A DNA stretch of 64,000 nt, taken from assembly GCF_001687105.1 (NCBI RefSeq), contig NZ_CP014595.1, forward strand, positions 1,759,001 through 1,823,000. Direction: 5' to 3'. The notes beneath the pieces were generated by a model. That model was not told the DNA's origin. It made no database searches and saw only the letters and a list, made by a program, of their open reading frames with translations. Made by a program: the position numbers and the translations under genes. Source of the stretch: Salipiger sp. CCB-MM3 (lineage in GTDB: Bacteria; Pseudomonadota; Alphaproteobacteria; Rhodobacterales; Rhodobacteraceae). Of the stretch, positions 51,346 to 61,096 are shown piece by piece; positions within the stretch are counted from its first letter, which is position 1; each line of letters opens with the position of its first letter.

Positions 51346-51993
51346 TCAGACCTGAACGTAGCCGCCGGCCTTCGGGTCGTAGCATTCGATCGAGCCGCTG
51401 CCGATGTCGTGCCAGAGGCCGTGGATCGACAGGTCTTGCGCTTCGACGGCCTGACGCACGAAGGGGAAGGTCATCAGGTTCTCGAGCGAGACGAGCACCG
51501 ATTCCTTTTCCAGCGCGCGGGCCATGTTCTCGGGCTTGCGCTTGACCACGCGGTCGTAGCCGGGGCGCAGGATGTCCATCCAGCGACCGACGAAGCTCGA
51601 CTTTTCTTCGAGCTGAGGCGCCTTGCCCGAGCACATGTCGAGACAGCCCTGAACGCCGCCGCAGCTGGAGTGGCCCATCACGATCACATGCGCCACTTTC
51701 AGCGCGGTGACCGCATATTCCACCGCCGCCGAGGTGCCGTGCTGCAGCCCGTCTGGCTGATAGGCGGGCACGAGGTTGGCGATGTTGCGGTGAATGAAGA
51801 ACTCGCCGGTGTCCGCGCCGAAGATCGAGGTGACATGCACGCGGCTGTCACAGCAGGAGATCACCATCGCGCGGGGGTGCTGACCCTCGGAAGCGAGGCG
51901 TCGGTACCAGGCGGAATTCTCGGCGTAGCTGGTCGCCTTCCAGCCCTGGAATCTCTGGACCAGGTAGGCGGGTAGCGGTTTGGCGTTGTGCAT
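51346..51993 (-). CDS. Beta-carbonic anhydrase
   Basis: A 215-residue beta-class carbonic anhydrase, interconverting CO2 and bicarbonate. The zinc ligands are the Cys and Asp-Arg dyad of VISCCDSRVHVTSIF near 44-58 and the His/Cys of GHSSCGGVQGCLDMCSG near 106-122. A good GGAGGATCGAG Shine-Dalgarno is before the ATG. It is convergent with the hypothetical gene to the left and divergent from the one to the right. Confidence 0.94.
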   Translation of the reverse strand: MHNAKPLPAYLVQRFQGWKATSYAENSAWYRRLASEGQHPRAMVISCCDSRVHVTSIFGADTGEFFIHRNIANLVPAYQPDGLQHGTSAAVEYAVTALKVAHVIVMGHSSCGGVQGCLDMCSGKAPQLEEKSSFVGRWMDILRPGYDRVVKRKPENMARALEKESVLVSLENLMTFPFVRQAVEAQDLSIHGLWHDIGSGSIECYDPKAGGYVQV

Positions 51994-52140
51994 CTCGATC
52001 CTCCAAGCAACTTGAAGCCTTCGCTGGAATACGCGGGATTATCGCGGAATTCGAGAGAAGAAACACCGCGGCCTAACCTTTTGGGAACTTGGACGGGCTA
52101 GAACCATGGCCCGTGGGGGCGCGGAGAAGAGGATGAGGCG

Positions 52141-52521
52141 GTGAACCATGTCTCTGTACTCGCGCCCATCGAGCGGGCTGGGCTTGATCCCGAACGACTC
52201 GAAGCGCTCTTCACTCACCTTGGGCCTCAGGAGGCGGAGAACGCCTTGTGCCGCGCGGTGGAGGAACTGGCTTACAGGCTGGGGTACCTCGACCGGCTGC
52301 ATCAGCAGTGTCGCTGGCCCGAGATGCGTAGCCAGACCTGCGAGTTGGGCGAGATCGCTCGATTCATCGGGATGCAGGCCACCGCCCGCATTTCCTGCGA
52401 CGTGGTGCAATGTCTCGACGATGGTGACCGGGTGGCACTGGCGGCCACGCTGGCGCGGCTGGGGCGGATGGGGGAACGCTCGCTCTATGCCATATGGGAC
52501 ATGGAGGATCAGTCGATCTGA
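52141..52521 (+). CDS. Hypothetical helical protein
   Basis: A 126-residue protein beginning at GTG 52141 after an AGAGGATGAGG site. It is predicted largely alpha-helical (LDPERLEALFTHLGPQEAEN, then AVEELAYRLGYLDRLHQQCR, and ISCDVVQCLDDGDRVALAAT), similar in style to small histidine-phosphotransfer-like or chemotaxis-linked bundles, but no catalytic His motif is clear. It ends in DMEDQSI. No family is recognised. A 210-bp gap follows before the M17 peptidase. Confidence 0.62.
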   Translation: MNHVSVLAPIERAGLDPERLEALFTHLGPQEAENALCRAVEELAYRLGYLDRLHQQCRWPEMRSQTCELGEIARFIGMQATARISCDVVQCLDDGDRVALAATLARLGRMGERSLYAIWDMEDQSI

Positions 52522-52731
52522 TCCGTCGCGGGTGAGATGGACGGGCGCTTTGGCGCTCACACTCAGGAGGCTGCTCAAGTGGGCGTTTGGTGGCTCAGAA
52601 AATATGCCGGGTGACTGACGAAGGGTCCGGATCACTGACAAAGCATAAGGAGCTCTTCACGGCTCCGCTTGGCCCCCTTGCGGGCGCCGCTGGCTCGGCT
52701 AGGCTCTGGCCAAACCGACCAAGAGGCTCCT

Positions 52732-54114
52732 ATGACCCTGACTTTCGCTCCCGCCGACGCCGATGCCCTGCCGCTCCACGTGATAGAAACCGAGGCGCTT
52801 GAGGGCTGGCTTGAGGGGCAGCCGGACGCTGTCCGCACTTGGGTGACGGCCAGCGGCTTTGCCGGTGAAATCGGAAACGCCGTGATGATTCCCGGTGAGG
52901 GCGGCGCGCCCGCTGCGGCGCTGATCGGCTATGGCTCTGCCGCCCGCCGTCGCCGCAGCCGCTTCGCGCTTGCCGCCGGTCTCGGGCGGCTGGCCCGCGG
53001 AACCTACCGCATCGCCTCGGGGCTGCCCGCAGAGGCCGCCGAGGAAGAAGCGCTTGGCTGGCTGCTCGCGGGCTACCGTTTCACCCGCTATGCTGGCGAG
53101 GCGCCGGTGATGCCGGGGCTGATCGCGCCCAAGGGCGTGGATGCAGCCAAGATCGAGGTGCTCGCCGCCTCCGAGGCGCTGACCCGCGATCTGATCAATA
53201 CCCCCGCCTCGGACATGGGCCCCGAGGAGCTTGAAGCCGCCGCCCGCGCTCTGGCGGGCGACTTTGATGCCGCCATCGAGGTGACCACCGGCGACGCGCT
53301 GCTGGAAAAGAACTTCCCGATGATCCACGCGGTGGGCCGTGCCAGCCCCCGTGCGCCACGTCTGATTGATATGCACTGGGGCAGCGAGGGGCCGCGGCTC
53401 ACGCTGGTCGGCAAGGGCGTCTGTTTCGACACCGGCGGGCTCAACCTCAAGCCGGGCAGCTCCATGGGGCTGATGAAGAAAGACATGGGTGGCGCGGCCA
53501 ATGTGCTGGGTCTGGCGCGGATGATCATGGCGCTGGGGCTGAAGGTGCAGCTGCGCGTGCTGATTCCGGCGGTCGAGAACTCGGTCAGCGGCAATGCCTT
53601 CCGACCGCAGGACATTCTCACCTCGCGCAAGGGGCTGACCGTTGAGATCAACAACACCGATGCAGAGGGGCGGTTGGTGCTGGCCGACGCGCTGGCGCTG
53701 GCGGATGAGGAAAAGCCCGATTTCATCCTGTCGATGGCGACGCTGACCGGCGCGGCGCGGGTGGCGGTGGGGCCGGACCTCGCGCCGTTCTATACCGATG
53801 ACGAAGGCTTTGCCGGGGCGCTGACCGCGGCCAGCGGACCGGCGGCGGACCCGGTCTGGCGCATGCCCTTCTGGGAGCCCTATGAGGACAAGATCGAGCC
53901 GGGCATTGCCGATCTCGACAACGCGCCCGCGGGCGGCATGGCGGGCTCGATCACCGCAGCGCTCTTCCTGCGCCGCTTCGTGACCGAGACGCCGTATGCG
54001 CATTTCGACATCTACGGCTGGAACCCCGGCGCGGCCCCGGCGCGGCCCAAGGGGGGCGCGCTGCAGGGACCGCGGGCGATCCTCGCGGCGCTGCCGCAGG
54101 TGCTGGGCCTGTGA
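52732..54114 (+). CDS. Leucyl aminopeptidase family (M17) peptidase
   Basis: A 460-residue M17 metallopeptidase. The signature NTDAEGRLVLADAL near residues 304-317 is exact, and VGKGVCFDTGGLNLKPGSSM and KKDMGGAANVLG carry metal-binding Lys and Asp residues. The N-terminal domain is shorter than in PepA, as in many alphaproteobacterial relatives. It removes N-terminal residues from peptides in the cytoplasm. AAGAGG precedes the ATG. The next gene starts on the last base of its stop codon, so M17, NlpC/P60 and ureohydrolase genes form a coupled unit. Confidence 0.92.
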   Translation: MTLTFAPADADALPLHVIETEALEGWLEGQPDAVRTWVTASGFAGEIGNAVMIPGEGGAPAAALIGYGSAARRRRSRFALAAGLGRLARGTYRIASGLPAEAAEEEALGWLLAGYRFTRYAGEAPVMPGLIAPKGVDAAKIEVLAASEALTRDLINTPASDMGPEELEAAARALAGDFDAAIEVTTGDALLEKNFPMIHAVGRASPRAPRLIDMHWGSEGPRLTLVGKGVCFDTGGLNLKPGSSMGLMKKDMGGAANVLGLARMIMALGLKVQLRVLIPAVENSVSGNAFRPQDILTSRKGLTVEINNTDAEGRLVLADALALADEEKPDFILSMATLTGAARVAVGPDLAPFYTDDEGFAGALTAASGPAADPVWRMPFWEPYEDKIEPGIADLDNAPAGGMAGSITAALFLRRFVTETPYAHFDIYGWNPGAAPARPKGGALQGPRAILAALPQVLGL

Positions 54115-54962
54115 TGGACGGCGCGATGGATCCCCGGCTGACCCCCTCGAATGGCCGTGTCGCCGCCGCCCATCTGCAGGGCGAGGTCGAGGCGCAGCAT
54201 TTCACCGAAGGCGCGCCTGCCTCGGTGAGCGCCCCGGTGACCGACCTTCTGCGCACCCCCGGCGGCGCGCGCGATCGACAGCTTGTCTATGGCGCCGCGC
54301 TGATCGTCTATGAGCGCTACGAGGGCTGGGCCTTCGGGCAGGCGCAGGCCGATGGCTATGTCGGGTTCGTCTCGGAAGAGGCGCTGGGGCCGGTGACCAC
54401 GCCGACCCACCGTGTCGCCACGCGCGCCACCCATGCCTATCTCGAGCCCAATATGAAGACCCCGGATCAGGCGTTCCTCAGCCTCGGCGCGCAGCTTCAG
54501 GTCAGCGGCGAGGAGGGGCGTTTCCTGAAAACCGAAGCGGGCTTTGTCCCCGCAGGCCACCTGCTGCCGCTGGCGCGGCCCGAGCCCGACCCGGTTGCGG
54601 TCTCCGAGCGCCTTCTCGGCACACCCTACCTCTGGGGCGGCAATTCGGCGATGGGGATCGATTGTTCGGGGCTGGTGCAGGCCGGGCTGCGCGCCTGCGA
54701 CATGGCCTGCCCCGGCGACAGCGACATGCAGGAAAAGGGGCTGGGCGAGACGCTCGCCCCCGGCACCCCGCCCAAGCGCGGCGATCTGCTGTTCTGGAAG
54801 GGCCATGTGGCTTGGGTCGCCGACCCCGACACGCTTCTGCACGCCAACGCCTATCACATGGCTGTCGCCTTCGAGCCCTTGGCCGAGGCGGTGGCCCGCA
54901 TCGAAGCTCAGGGCGATGGACCCGTCACCCGCCACGCCCGCCTGACCGGAGTCCTCTCATGA
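54114..54962 (+). CDS. NlpC/P60 family peptidase
   Basis: A 282-residue protein. The N-terminal half contains two SH3-like regions (VYERYEGWAFGQAQADGYVG and THAYLEPNMKTPDQAFLSLG), and the C-terminal NlpC/P60 domain has the Cys nucleophile in MGIDCSGLVQAGL near 183-195, His in GHVAWVADPD and the third polar residue in HANAYHMAVAF. Relatives cleave peptidoglycan stem peptides; no signal peptide is visible, so cytoplasmic muropeptide recycling, with the M17 peptidase upstream, is plausible. The ATG shares one base with the M17 stop (TGATG). Confidence 0.9.
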   Translation: MDGAMDPRLTPSNGRVAAAHLQGEVEAQHFTEGAPASVSAPVTDLLRTPGGARDRQLVYGAALIVYERYEGWAFGQAQADGYVGFVSEEALGPVTTPTHRVATRATHAYLEPNMKTPDQAFLSLGAQLQVSGEEGRFLKTEAGFVPAGHLLPLARPEPDPVAVSERLLGTPYLWGGNSAMGIDCSGLVQAGLRACDMACPGDSDMQEKGLGETLAPGTPPKRGDLLFWKGHVAWVADPDTLLHANAYHMAVAFEPLAEAVARIEAQGDGPVTRHARLTGVLS

Positions 54963-55921
54963 CCAGTGATCCTTTCTTCCATCCCGTCTCTGGCATGGAC
55001 CTGCCGCGTTTTGCCGGGATTCCCACCTTCATGCGCCTGCCGCTGGTGCAGCCGGATCACGCGCGCTTTTCAGAGGTCGAGATCGGCCTCGTCGGCGTGC
55101 CGTGGGACAGCGGCACCACCAACCGGCCCGGCCCGCGCCACGGCCCGCGCCAGCTGCGCGACGCCTCGACGATGATCCGCGCCGAACATGGCCACACCGG
55201 CGTGCGCCCCTTCGAGGCCGCCGCCTGCGCCGATCTTGGCGACGTCGGCCCGAACCCCGCTGACATTCAGGACAGCATGGCGCGCATCACCGCCTTTTAC
55301 GACAAGATCGTCGCGGCGGGCATCCGGCCTCTCACGGGCGGCGGAGACCACCTCTGCTCGCTGCCGGTGCTGCGCGCGCTCGGTAAGGCAAAGCCGCTCG
55401 GTATGGTGCATTTCGACAGCCATACGGACCTTTGGGACAGCTATTTCGGCGGGTTCAAATTCACCCACGGCACACCCTTCCGCCGTGCAGTCGAGGAGGG
55501 TCTGCTCGACCCGAAGCGCGTGGTGCAGATCGGCATCCGCGGCCCGATGTACGACCATGAAGACCGCGATTTCGCCAAGGCGGTGGGCATCCGCATCATC
55601 CCGATCGAGGAGTTCCACGCCCGCGGCGTCGAAGACGTCATGGCCGAGGCGCGCGAGATTGTGGGCACGGAGCCGACCTATGTCAGCTACGACATCGACT
55701 TCGTCGATCCCGCCTTCGCCCCCGGCACCGGCACGCCCGAGATCGGCGGTCCGAACTCCTATCAGGCGCTGCAGGTGGTGCGCGAGCTGATGGGACTGAA
55801 CATCGCGGGCGCCGATCTCGTGGAGGTCTCGCCGCCCTTCGACAGCACCGGCGGCACCGCCTTCCTCGGCGTGACGATCATGTTCGAACTGCTCTGCGCC
55901 ATGGTCGGCCAGAGCGCCTGA
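54959..55921 (+). CDS. Agmatinase/guanidino-acid ureohydrolase family protein
   Basis: A 320-residue ureohydrolase with the Mn-binding motifs GGGDHLCSLPVL near 126-137, HFDSHTDLWDSYFGG near 150-164 and SYDIDFVDPAFAPGTGTPE near 240-258. Specificity among agmatine, guanidinobutyrate and guanidinopropionate cannot be decided by eye. The second motif has DSH where arginases have DAH, as in many proteobacterial members. Its ATG overlaps the NlpC stop by four bases (ATGA), giving an unusual peptidase-peptidase-ureohydrolase unit. Confidence 0.9.
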   Translation: MTSDPFFHPVSGMDLPRFAGIPTFMRLPLVQPDHARFSEVEIGLVGVPWDSGTTNRPGPRHGPRQLRDASTMIRAEHGHTGVRPFEAAACADLGDVGPNPADIQDSMARITAFYDKIVAAGIRPLTGGGDHLCSLPVLRALGKAKPLGMVHFDSHTDLWDSYFGGFKFTHGTPFRRAVEEGLLDPKRVVQIGIRGPMYDHEDRDFAKAVGIRIIPIEEFHARGVEDVMAEAREIVGTEPTYVSYDIDFVDPAFAPGTGTPEIGGPNSYQALQVVRELMGLNIAGADLVEVSPPFDSTGGTAFLGVTIMFELLCAMVGQSA

Positions 55922-55941
55922 CGCCGGGAAGCGCCGCGCGG

Positions 55942-56280
55942 TCAGTCATCGACTGCGCGGATCAGCTTGCGCTCGAGCACCCGCAGCACGGTCTTCAGAT
56001 CATGCCCGCGTTTGAGCACCTGCCCCTCCATCGAGATCACCGCGTATTCCCCTTGCCGATTGCGCAGCTTGGGGCGTTTCTCGATGCAGTAGAGCGGGTT
56101 TTCGGCGGTGCGGCGGAAGACGGAAAACACCGCCACCTCGCGCAGCGAAGAGATGCCATAGTCACGCCATTCACCGGCCGCCACCATGCGGCCGTAGAGA
56201 GAGAGGATGACGTTCAGCTCGGTCCGGTGGAAGGCAACAACATCGCTGCCGCGTCCCGGAAAAGGTGTCAGGCTGTTCAT
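55942..56280 (-). CDS. DUF2794 family protein
   Basis: A 112-residue protein of the alphaproteobacterial DUF2794 family, recognised by HRTELNVILSLYGRMVAAGE and the following WRDYGISSLREVAVFSVFRR with the CIEKRPKLRNRQGEYAVIS strand. Function unknown. It is convergent with the ureohydrolase gene and on the same strand as dgt, 123 nt downstream of it, with a CCCCGTG/CACGGGG hairpin between them near 56316-56334. Confidence 0.85.
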   Translation of the reverse strand: MNSLTPFPGRGSDVVAFHRTELNVILSLYGRMVAAGEWRDYGISSLREVAVFSVFRRTAENPLYCIEKRPKLRNRQGEYAVISMEGQVLKRGHDLKTVLRVLERKLIRAVDD

Positions 56281-56402
56281 ATCCCAAAGCTGCGCCTGAT
56301 GTGGTCACAAATCAAGATCCCCCGTGCACCTCACGGGGTTATGAGCTTTGCGCTGCGACAAATATCGCGGGTAAGAGGCGTTCCGCCGAGGGCGGCGCTC
56401 GC

Positions 56403-57746
56403 TCAGGTGCCCGAGAGCATCCGCGACACCGACAGCGCATAGCGGTCGGTCATCCCCGAGACGAAATCGGCCAGCGCGTGCAGCGCAGGCTCCGGCCCGT
56501 CGATGTCGCGCAGGTCGAGCGAGAGGGCGCGGGCGATCTGCGCCGGATGGCCCTTCAGCGCCTCGGCCTCCCATCCCGCCGCCGCCAGCGTCTCATAGAC
56601 CGGCAGCACCCCGTCCAGCACGTTGCGGATCACCTGCCGGCCCGAGATCTCCAGCTCGGTCTTGCGCCGCGAGGTGAAGATGCGCTCATGCGCCATATCC
56701 TCGATACGCGCGAAACTGCCCGCGCAGGTCGAGGCACCAATCAGCGAGTCGGAAAAGCTGCCCGCCATGATCGCCGGGTAGTTGCCGCAGAAGGCCGCGA
56801 CACAGGCGTCGATGGCCCGCCCGATGGCCAGCGAGCGCAGCAGCGCGATATGTTCGGTGCGGGTCAGCCCGGCGGTGTCGCGGTTGGGCCGTCCCGCCAA
56901 GTCCTCGAGCAGGTCGCGCACCACGTCATAGGGCAGATCGCCAGAGGTATAGGCGTCCTCGAGATCGACGATATTGTAGCAGATGTCATCGGCGGCCTCG
57001 ACGACGAAGACCAGCGGGTGACGGCGCCACCAGCGGCCGCCCGCGATCTCTTCCTCGGGCAGGCCGCAGCCCTGCGCCACCTCGGCAAAGAGCGCCTCTT
57101 CGGCCGCGAAGACACCAAATTTCTTCAGCCCGACATAGGTCTTGCGGGTCTCTGCCGGCAGCGCGGCGCGGGTCGCCGCCGTGGCGGGATACTTCATGAA
57201 GGCCCCGAGCACCGCTTTCGACAGCCGCATGCCACCGGCGCTGCGGTACATCTCCAGCCGGGTGATGATCCGAAAGCCCTGCGCGTTGCCCTCGAAGGCG
57301 GCAAACTCGTCCCGCAGCCCGCTGTCGAGCGCGCCGCAGAGCCCGCCGCCCGTGTCGAAGCGTTCGGCGAACCAATCCCCGATCGAGGCCTCGCCGGAAT
57401 GGCCGAAGGGCGGGTTGCCGATGTCATGCGCGGCGCAGGCGGCCTGCACCACATTGGCGAGGCTGTGGTCCTCATGCGGGCCGATCTCGCCCTGTTCGAT
57501 CAGCCAGTGCCCGATGTGCATGGCCAGCGAGCGCCCGACGCTGCCCACTTCGACCGAGTGGATCAGCCGGTGGTGGATGTGGTCGTTTTCATAGAGCGGA
57601 TGCACTTGCGTCTTGTTGGCCAGCCGCCGGAACGGTGCGGAAAACACGATGCGGTCATGGTCCTGCACAAAGATCGACCGGTTGCGCCCTTCGGCATATT
57701 TCGGATCGCTCAGCCGTTCGGCACAAAGAAGGTCGCTCCACTGCAT
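56403..57746 (-). CDS. dgt: Deoxyguanosinetriphosphate triphosphohydrolase-like protein
   Basis: A 447-residue HD-superfamily dNTPase. The N-terminal motif is NRSIFVQDHDRIVFSAPFRR then LANKTQVHPLYENDHIHHRL; HSVEVGSVGRSLAMHIG and AAHDIGNPPFGHSGEASIG (near 120-138) supply the HD metal site. It hydrolyses dNTPs to nucleoside and triphosphate, affecting dNTP pools. AAGAGGA is before the ATG. The upstream side carries repeat copy E and the divergent serC leader. Confidence 0.93.
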   Translation of the reverse strand: MQWSDLLCAERLSDPKYAEGRNRSIFVQDHDRIVFSAPFRRLANKTQVHPLYENDHIHHRLIHSVEVGSVGRSLAMHIGHWLIEQGEIGPHEDHSLANVVQAACAAHDIGNPPFGHSGEASIGDWFAERFDTGGGLCGALDSGLRDEFAAFEGNAQGFRIITRLEMYRSAGGMRLSKAVLGAFMKYPATAATRAALPAETRKTYVGLKKFGVFAAEEALFAEVAQGCGLPEEEIAGGRWWRRHPLVFVVEAADDICYNIVDLEDAYTSGDLPYDVVRDLLEDLAGRPNRDTAGLTRTEHIALLRSLAIGRAIDACVAAFCGNYPAIMAGSFSDSLIGASTCAGSFARIEDMAHERIFTSRRKTELEISGRQVIRNVLDGVLPVYETLAAAGWEAEALKGHPAQIARALSLDLRDIDGPEPALHALADFVSGMTDRYALSVSRMLSGT

Positions 57747-57830
57747 CGCTCTGTCCTCTTCGTGTTAGGCGCGTCGGGTCCGGCAAAGACCTAGCCGAGG
57801 GCAGGGGCCGGGGAAAGGGCGCTGTCCCAT

Positions 57831-57889
57831 CTTCCTCTTGGCAGAAATATCCCGGGGGAGGCCGCGACGCGGCCGGGGGCAGAGCCCCC
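57831..57889 (-). repeat. Dispersed hairpin-tail repeat, copy E (subfamily 1)
   Basis: Read on the minus strand: GGGGG-CTCTG-CCCCC, then a GGCCGC-GTC-GCGGCC hairpin, then TCCCCCGGGATATTTCTGCC and AAGAGGAAG. The tail differs from copy D by about one base. It lies 85 nt upstream of dgt, in a divergent region, so it is not simply a terminator here. Confidence 0.75.
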
Positions 57890-58023
57890 AGAAAAACCCC
57901 CTGAAAACTCCCGGAGGAGGCCCATCCGGATCCAAAAGTTTCCGATCCGCTCCAGCCCGCGCAAGCAATCACCAAAAAGCGACGTAATGGATGTATTTCC
58001 CGTCTTGCCCGAATCCGCGCCCT

Positions 58024-58088
58024 CGCATAAATGCGGCGGTGGGACACCCTTCCCCAACGAAGGGCGACTATCTGTAAGGTTAGAGACA
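58024..58088 (+). ncRNA. Putative serC leader RNA (serC motif)
   Basis: The 65 nt before serC hold CGCA-TAAA-TGCG (58024-58035), a GGTG-GGA-CACC option and the stem CCCTTC-CCCAAC-GAAGGG (58047-58064), then GCGACTATCTGTAAGG and TTAGAGACATC up to the ATG. This arrangement resembles the alphaproteobacterial serC leader described near serC-serA operons. The CACC and CCCTTC stems share bases and cannot both form fully, so a switching or attenuating function is possible. The ligand, if any, is unknown. Confidence 0.6.
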
Positions 58089-58090
58089 TC

Positions 58091-59245
<1,155 letters not shown>

Positions 59246-59246
59246 T

Positions 59247-59295
59247 CCGCACTTTTTGAGCAAAATGCGGGACCGCGCGCGGCGGTCCCGTCTTT
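59247..59295 (+). other. Hairpins in the serC-serA gap
   Basis: CCGCA (59247-59251) can pair with TGCGG (59266-59270), and GGGACCGC (59269-59276) with GCGGTCCC (59282-59289), followed by GTCTTTCCC. The two stems compete for two bases. The second resembles a weak terminator and may lower serA read-through or stabilise the message; the arrangement is only inferred. Confidence 0.45.
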
Positions 59296-59330
59296 CCCTG
59301 CATCCAGATTTCCCCGAAAGGACCGCTGAA

Positions 59331-60926
59331 ATGGCTCCCAAGGTTCTCATCTCCGACAAGCTTTCCGACGCCGCCGTTCAGATCTTCCGCGATCGCGGCA
59401 TCGAGGTCGACTTCCGCCCCGAGCTCGGCAAAGACAAGGACGCGCTGGCCGAAGTGATCGGCAACTACGATGGTCTCGCCATCCGCTCGGCCACGAAGGT
59501 GACCCCGTCGATCCTCGAGAAGGCGACCAACCTCAAGGTCGTCGGTCGCGCTGGCATCGGCACCGACAACATCGACAAGGAAGCCGCGTCGAAAAAGGGT
59601 GTCATCGTGATGAACACCCCCTTCGGCAACATGATCACCACCGCCGAGCACGCCATCGCCATGATGTTCGCCGTAGCCCGCCAACTGCCCGAGGCGTCCG
59701 AGTCGACCCATGCCGGCAAGTGGGAAAAGTCGAAGTTCATGGGCGTCGAACTGACCGGCAAGACCCTTGGCGTGATCGGCGCTGGCAACATCGGCGGGAT
59801 CGTCTGCGACCGTGCGCGCGGTCTGAAGATGAAGGTCGTGGCCTATGACCCCTTCCTCGGCCAAGAGAAGGCCGACAAGATGGGCGTAGAGAAGGTCGAA
59901 CTGGACGAGCTGCTGGCCCGCGCCGACTTCATCACGCTGCACGTGCCGCTGACCGACCAGACCCGCAACATCCTTGGCCGTGAGAACCTCGCGAAGACCA
60001 AGAAGGGCGTGCGGATCATCAACTGTGCCCGTGGTGGCCTCGTCGACGAGGAAGCGCTGGCCGAGCTGCTGAAGTCCGGTCACGTGGCTGGCGCCGCCTT
60101 CGACGTGTTCGCCGTGGAACCCGCCAAGGAAAACGTGCTCTTCGGTCTGCCCAATGTGGTCTGCACCCCGCACCTCGGCGCCTCGACCACCGAAGCGCAG
60201 GAGAACGTGGCGCTGCAGGTTGCCGAGCAGATGGCCGACTACCTGCTGACCGGTGCCGTGTCGAACGCGCTCAACATGCCGTCGGTGACCGCCGAGGAAG
60301 CCAAGGTCATGGGGCCGTGGATCAAGCTGGCTGGCCATCTCGGCAACTTCATCGGCCAGATGACCGATGAGGCGATCACCGCGATCAACATCCTCTATGA
60401 CGGGGCTGTTGCCGAGATGAACCTCGAGGCGCTGAACTGCTCGCTGATCGCTGGCATCATGAAGACCATCTCGCCCGAGGTGAACATGGTCTCGGCTCCG
60501 GTGATCGCGAAAGAGCGCGGCATCCAGATCTCGACCACCAATCAGGAACAGTCGGGCGCCTTCGAGGGCTACATCAAGGTGACCGTGGTGACCGAGAAGC
60601 GCGAGCGTTCGATCGCAGGTACCGTGTTCTCGGATGGCAAGCCGCGCTTCATCCAGATCAAGGGCATCAACATCGAGGCCGAGGTGGGCGAGCACATGCT
60701 CTACACCACCAACGAAGACGTGCCGGGCATCATCGGCAAGCTGGGCTCGATGCTGGGCGACCACAAGGTCAACCTCGCGAACTTCACGCTGGGCCGCTCG
60801 ACCGCTGGCGGCGAAGCCATCGCCATCGCCTATCTCGACGAAGAGATCGGTGACGACGTGGTCACCGCGCTGCGCGACACCGGCCTCTTCCAGCAGGTCA
60901 AGCCGCTGGAATTCGACGTCGCCTGA
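59331..60926 (+). CDS. serA: D-3-phosphoglycerate dehydrogenase
   Basis: A 531-residue long-form SerA. The NAD-binding loop is LGVIGAGNIGGIVCDRARG near 148-166; catalytic Arg, Glu and His lie in NCARGGLVDEEAL, the EPAKENVLFG region and CTPHLGASTTEAQENVA. An intervening allosteric-substrate-binding-like domain is followed by a C-terminal ACT domain near 455-531 (MLYTTNEDVPGIIGKLGSML). It oxidises 3-phosphoglycerate in serine synthesis. GAAAGGA is before the ATG at 59331. It is followed by a strong terminator. Confidence 0.96.
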   Translation: MAPKVLISDKLSDAAVQIFRDRGIEVDFRPELGKDKDALAEVIGNYDGLAIRSATKVTPSILEKATNLKVVGRAGIGTDNIDKEAASKKGVIVMNTPFGNMITTAEHAIAMMFAVARQLPEASESTHAGKWEKSKFMGVELTGKTLGVIGAGNIGGIVCDRARGLKMKVVAYDPFLGQEKADKMGVEKVELDELLARADFITLHVPLTDQTRNILGRENLAKTKKGVRIINCARGGLVDEEALAELLKSGHVAGAAFDVFAVEPAKENVLFGLPNVVCTPHLGASTTEAQENVALQVAEQMADYLLTGAVSNALNMPSVTAEEAKVMGPWIKLAGHLGNFIGQMTDEAITAINILYDGAVAEMNLEALNCSLIAGIMKTISPEVNMVSAPVIAKERGIQISTTNQEQSGAFEGYIKVTVVTEKRERSIAGTVFSDGKPRFIQIKGINIEAEVGEHMLYTTNEDVPGIIGKLGSMLGDHKVNLANFTLGRSTAGGEAIAIAYLDEEIGDDVVTALRDTGLFQQVKPLEFDVA

Positions 60927-60967
60927 TAAGAAGGCCAAAGGCCGAAGCGACGACAGGGACAGAAGAG

Positions 60968-60997
60968 AAAGGGGCGCCTCGCGGGGCGCCCCTTTTG
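60968..60997 (+). terminator. Rho-independent terminator after serA
   Basis: GGGGCGCC (60971-60978), a short loop and GGCGCCCC (60985-60992) are followed by TTTT, 44 nt after the serA stop. It ends the serC-serA operon. Confidence 0.88.
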
Positions 60998-61096
60998 CCG
61001 TCGTGATGGGATCGGGCGCGCGTGCCGGTTCTCGGGCGCCAGCCCTTGCCTCTCGCCGGTCCGGGATCCAACTATGCCTTGCAGAAAGGAATTCCC

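Noticed and set aside
56316..56334. CCCCGTG/CACGGGG hairpin between dgt and DUF2794 as a terminator
   Set aside because: The minus-strand tail is GATCTTG with no T-run; I note it only as a possible structure.
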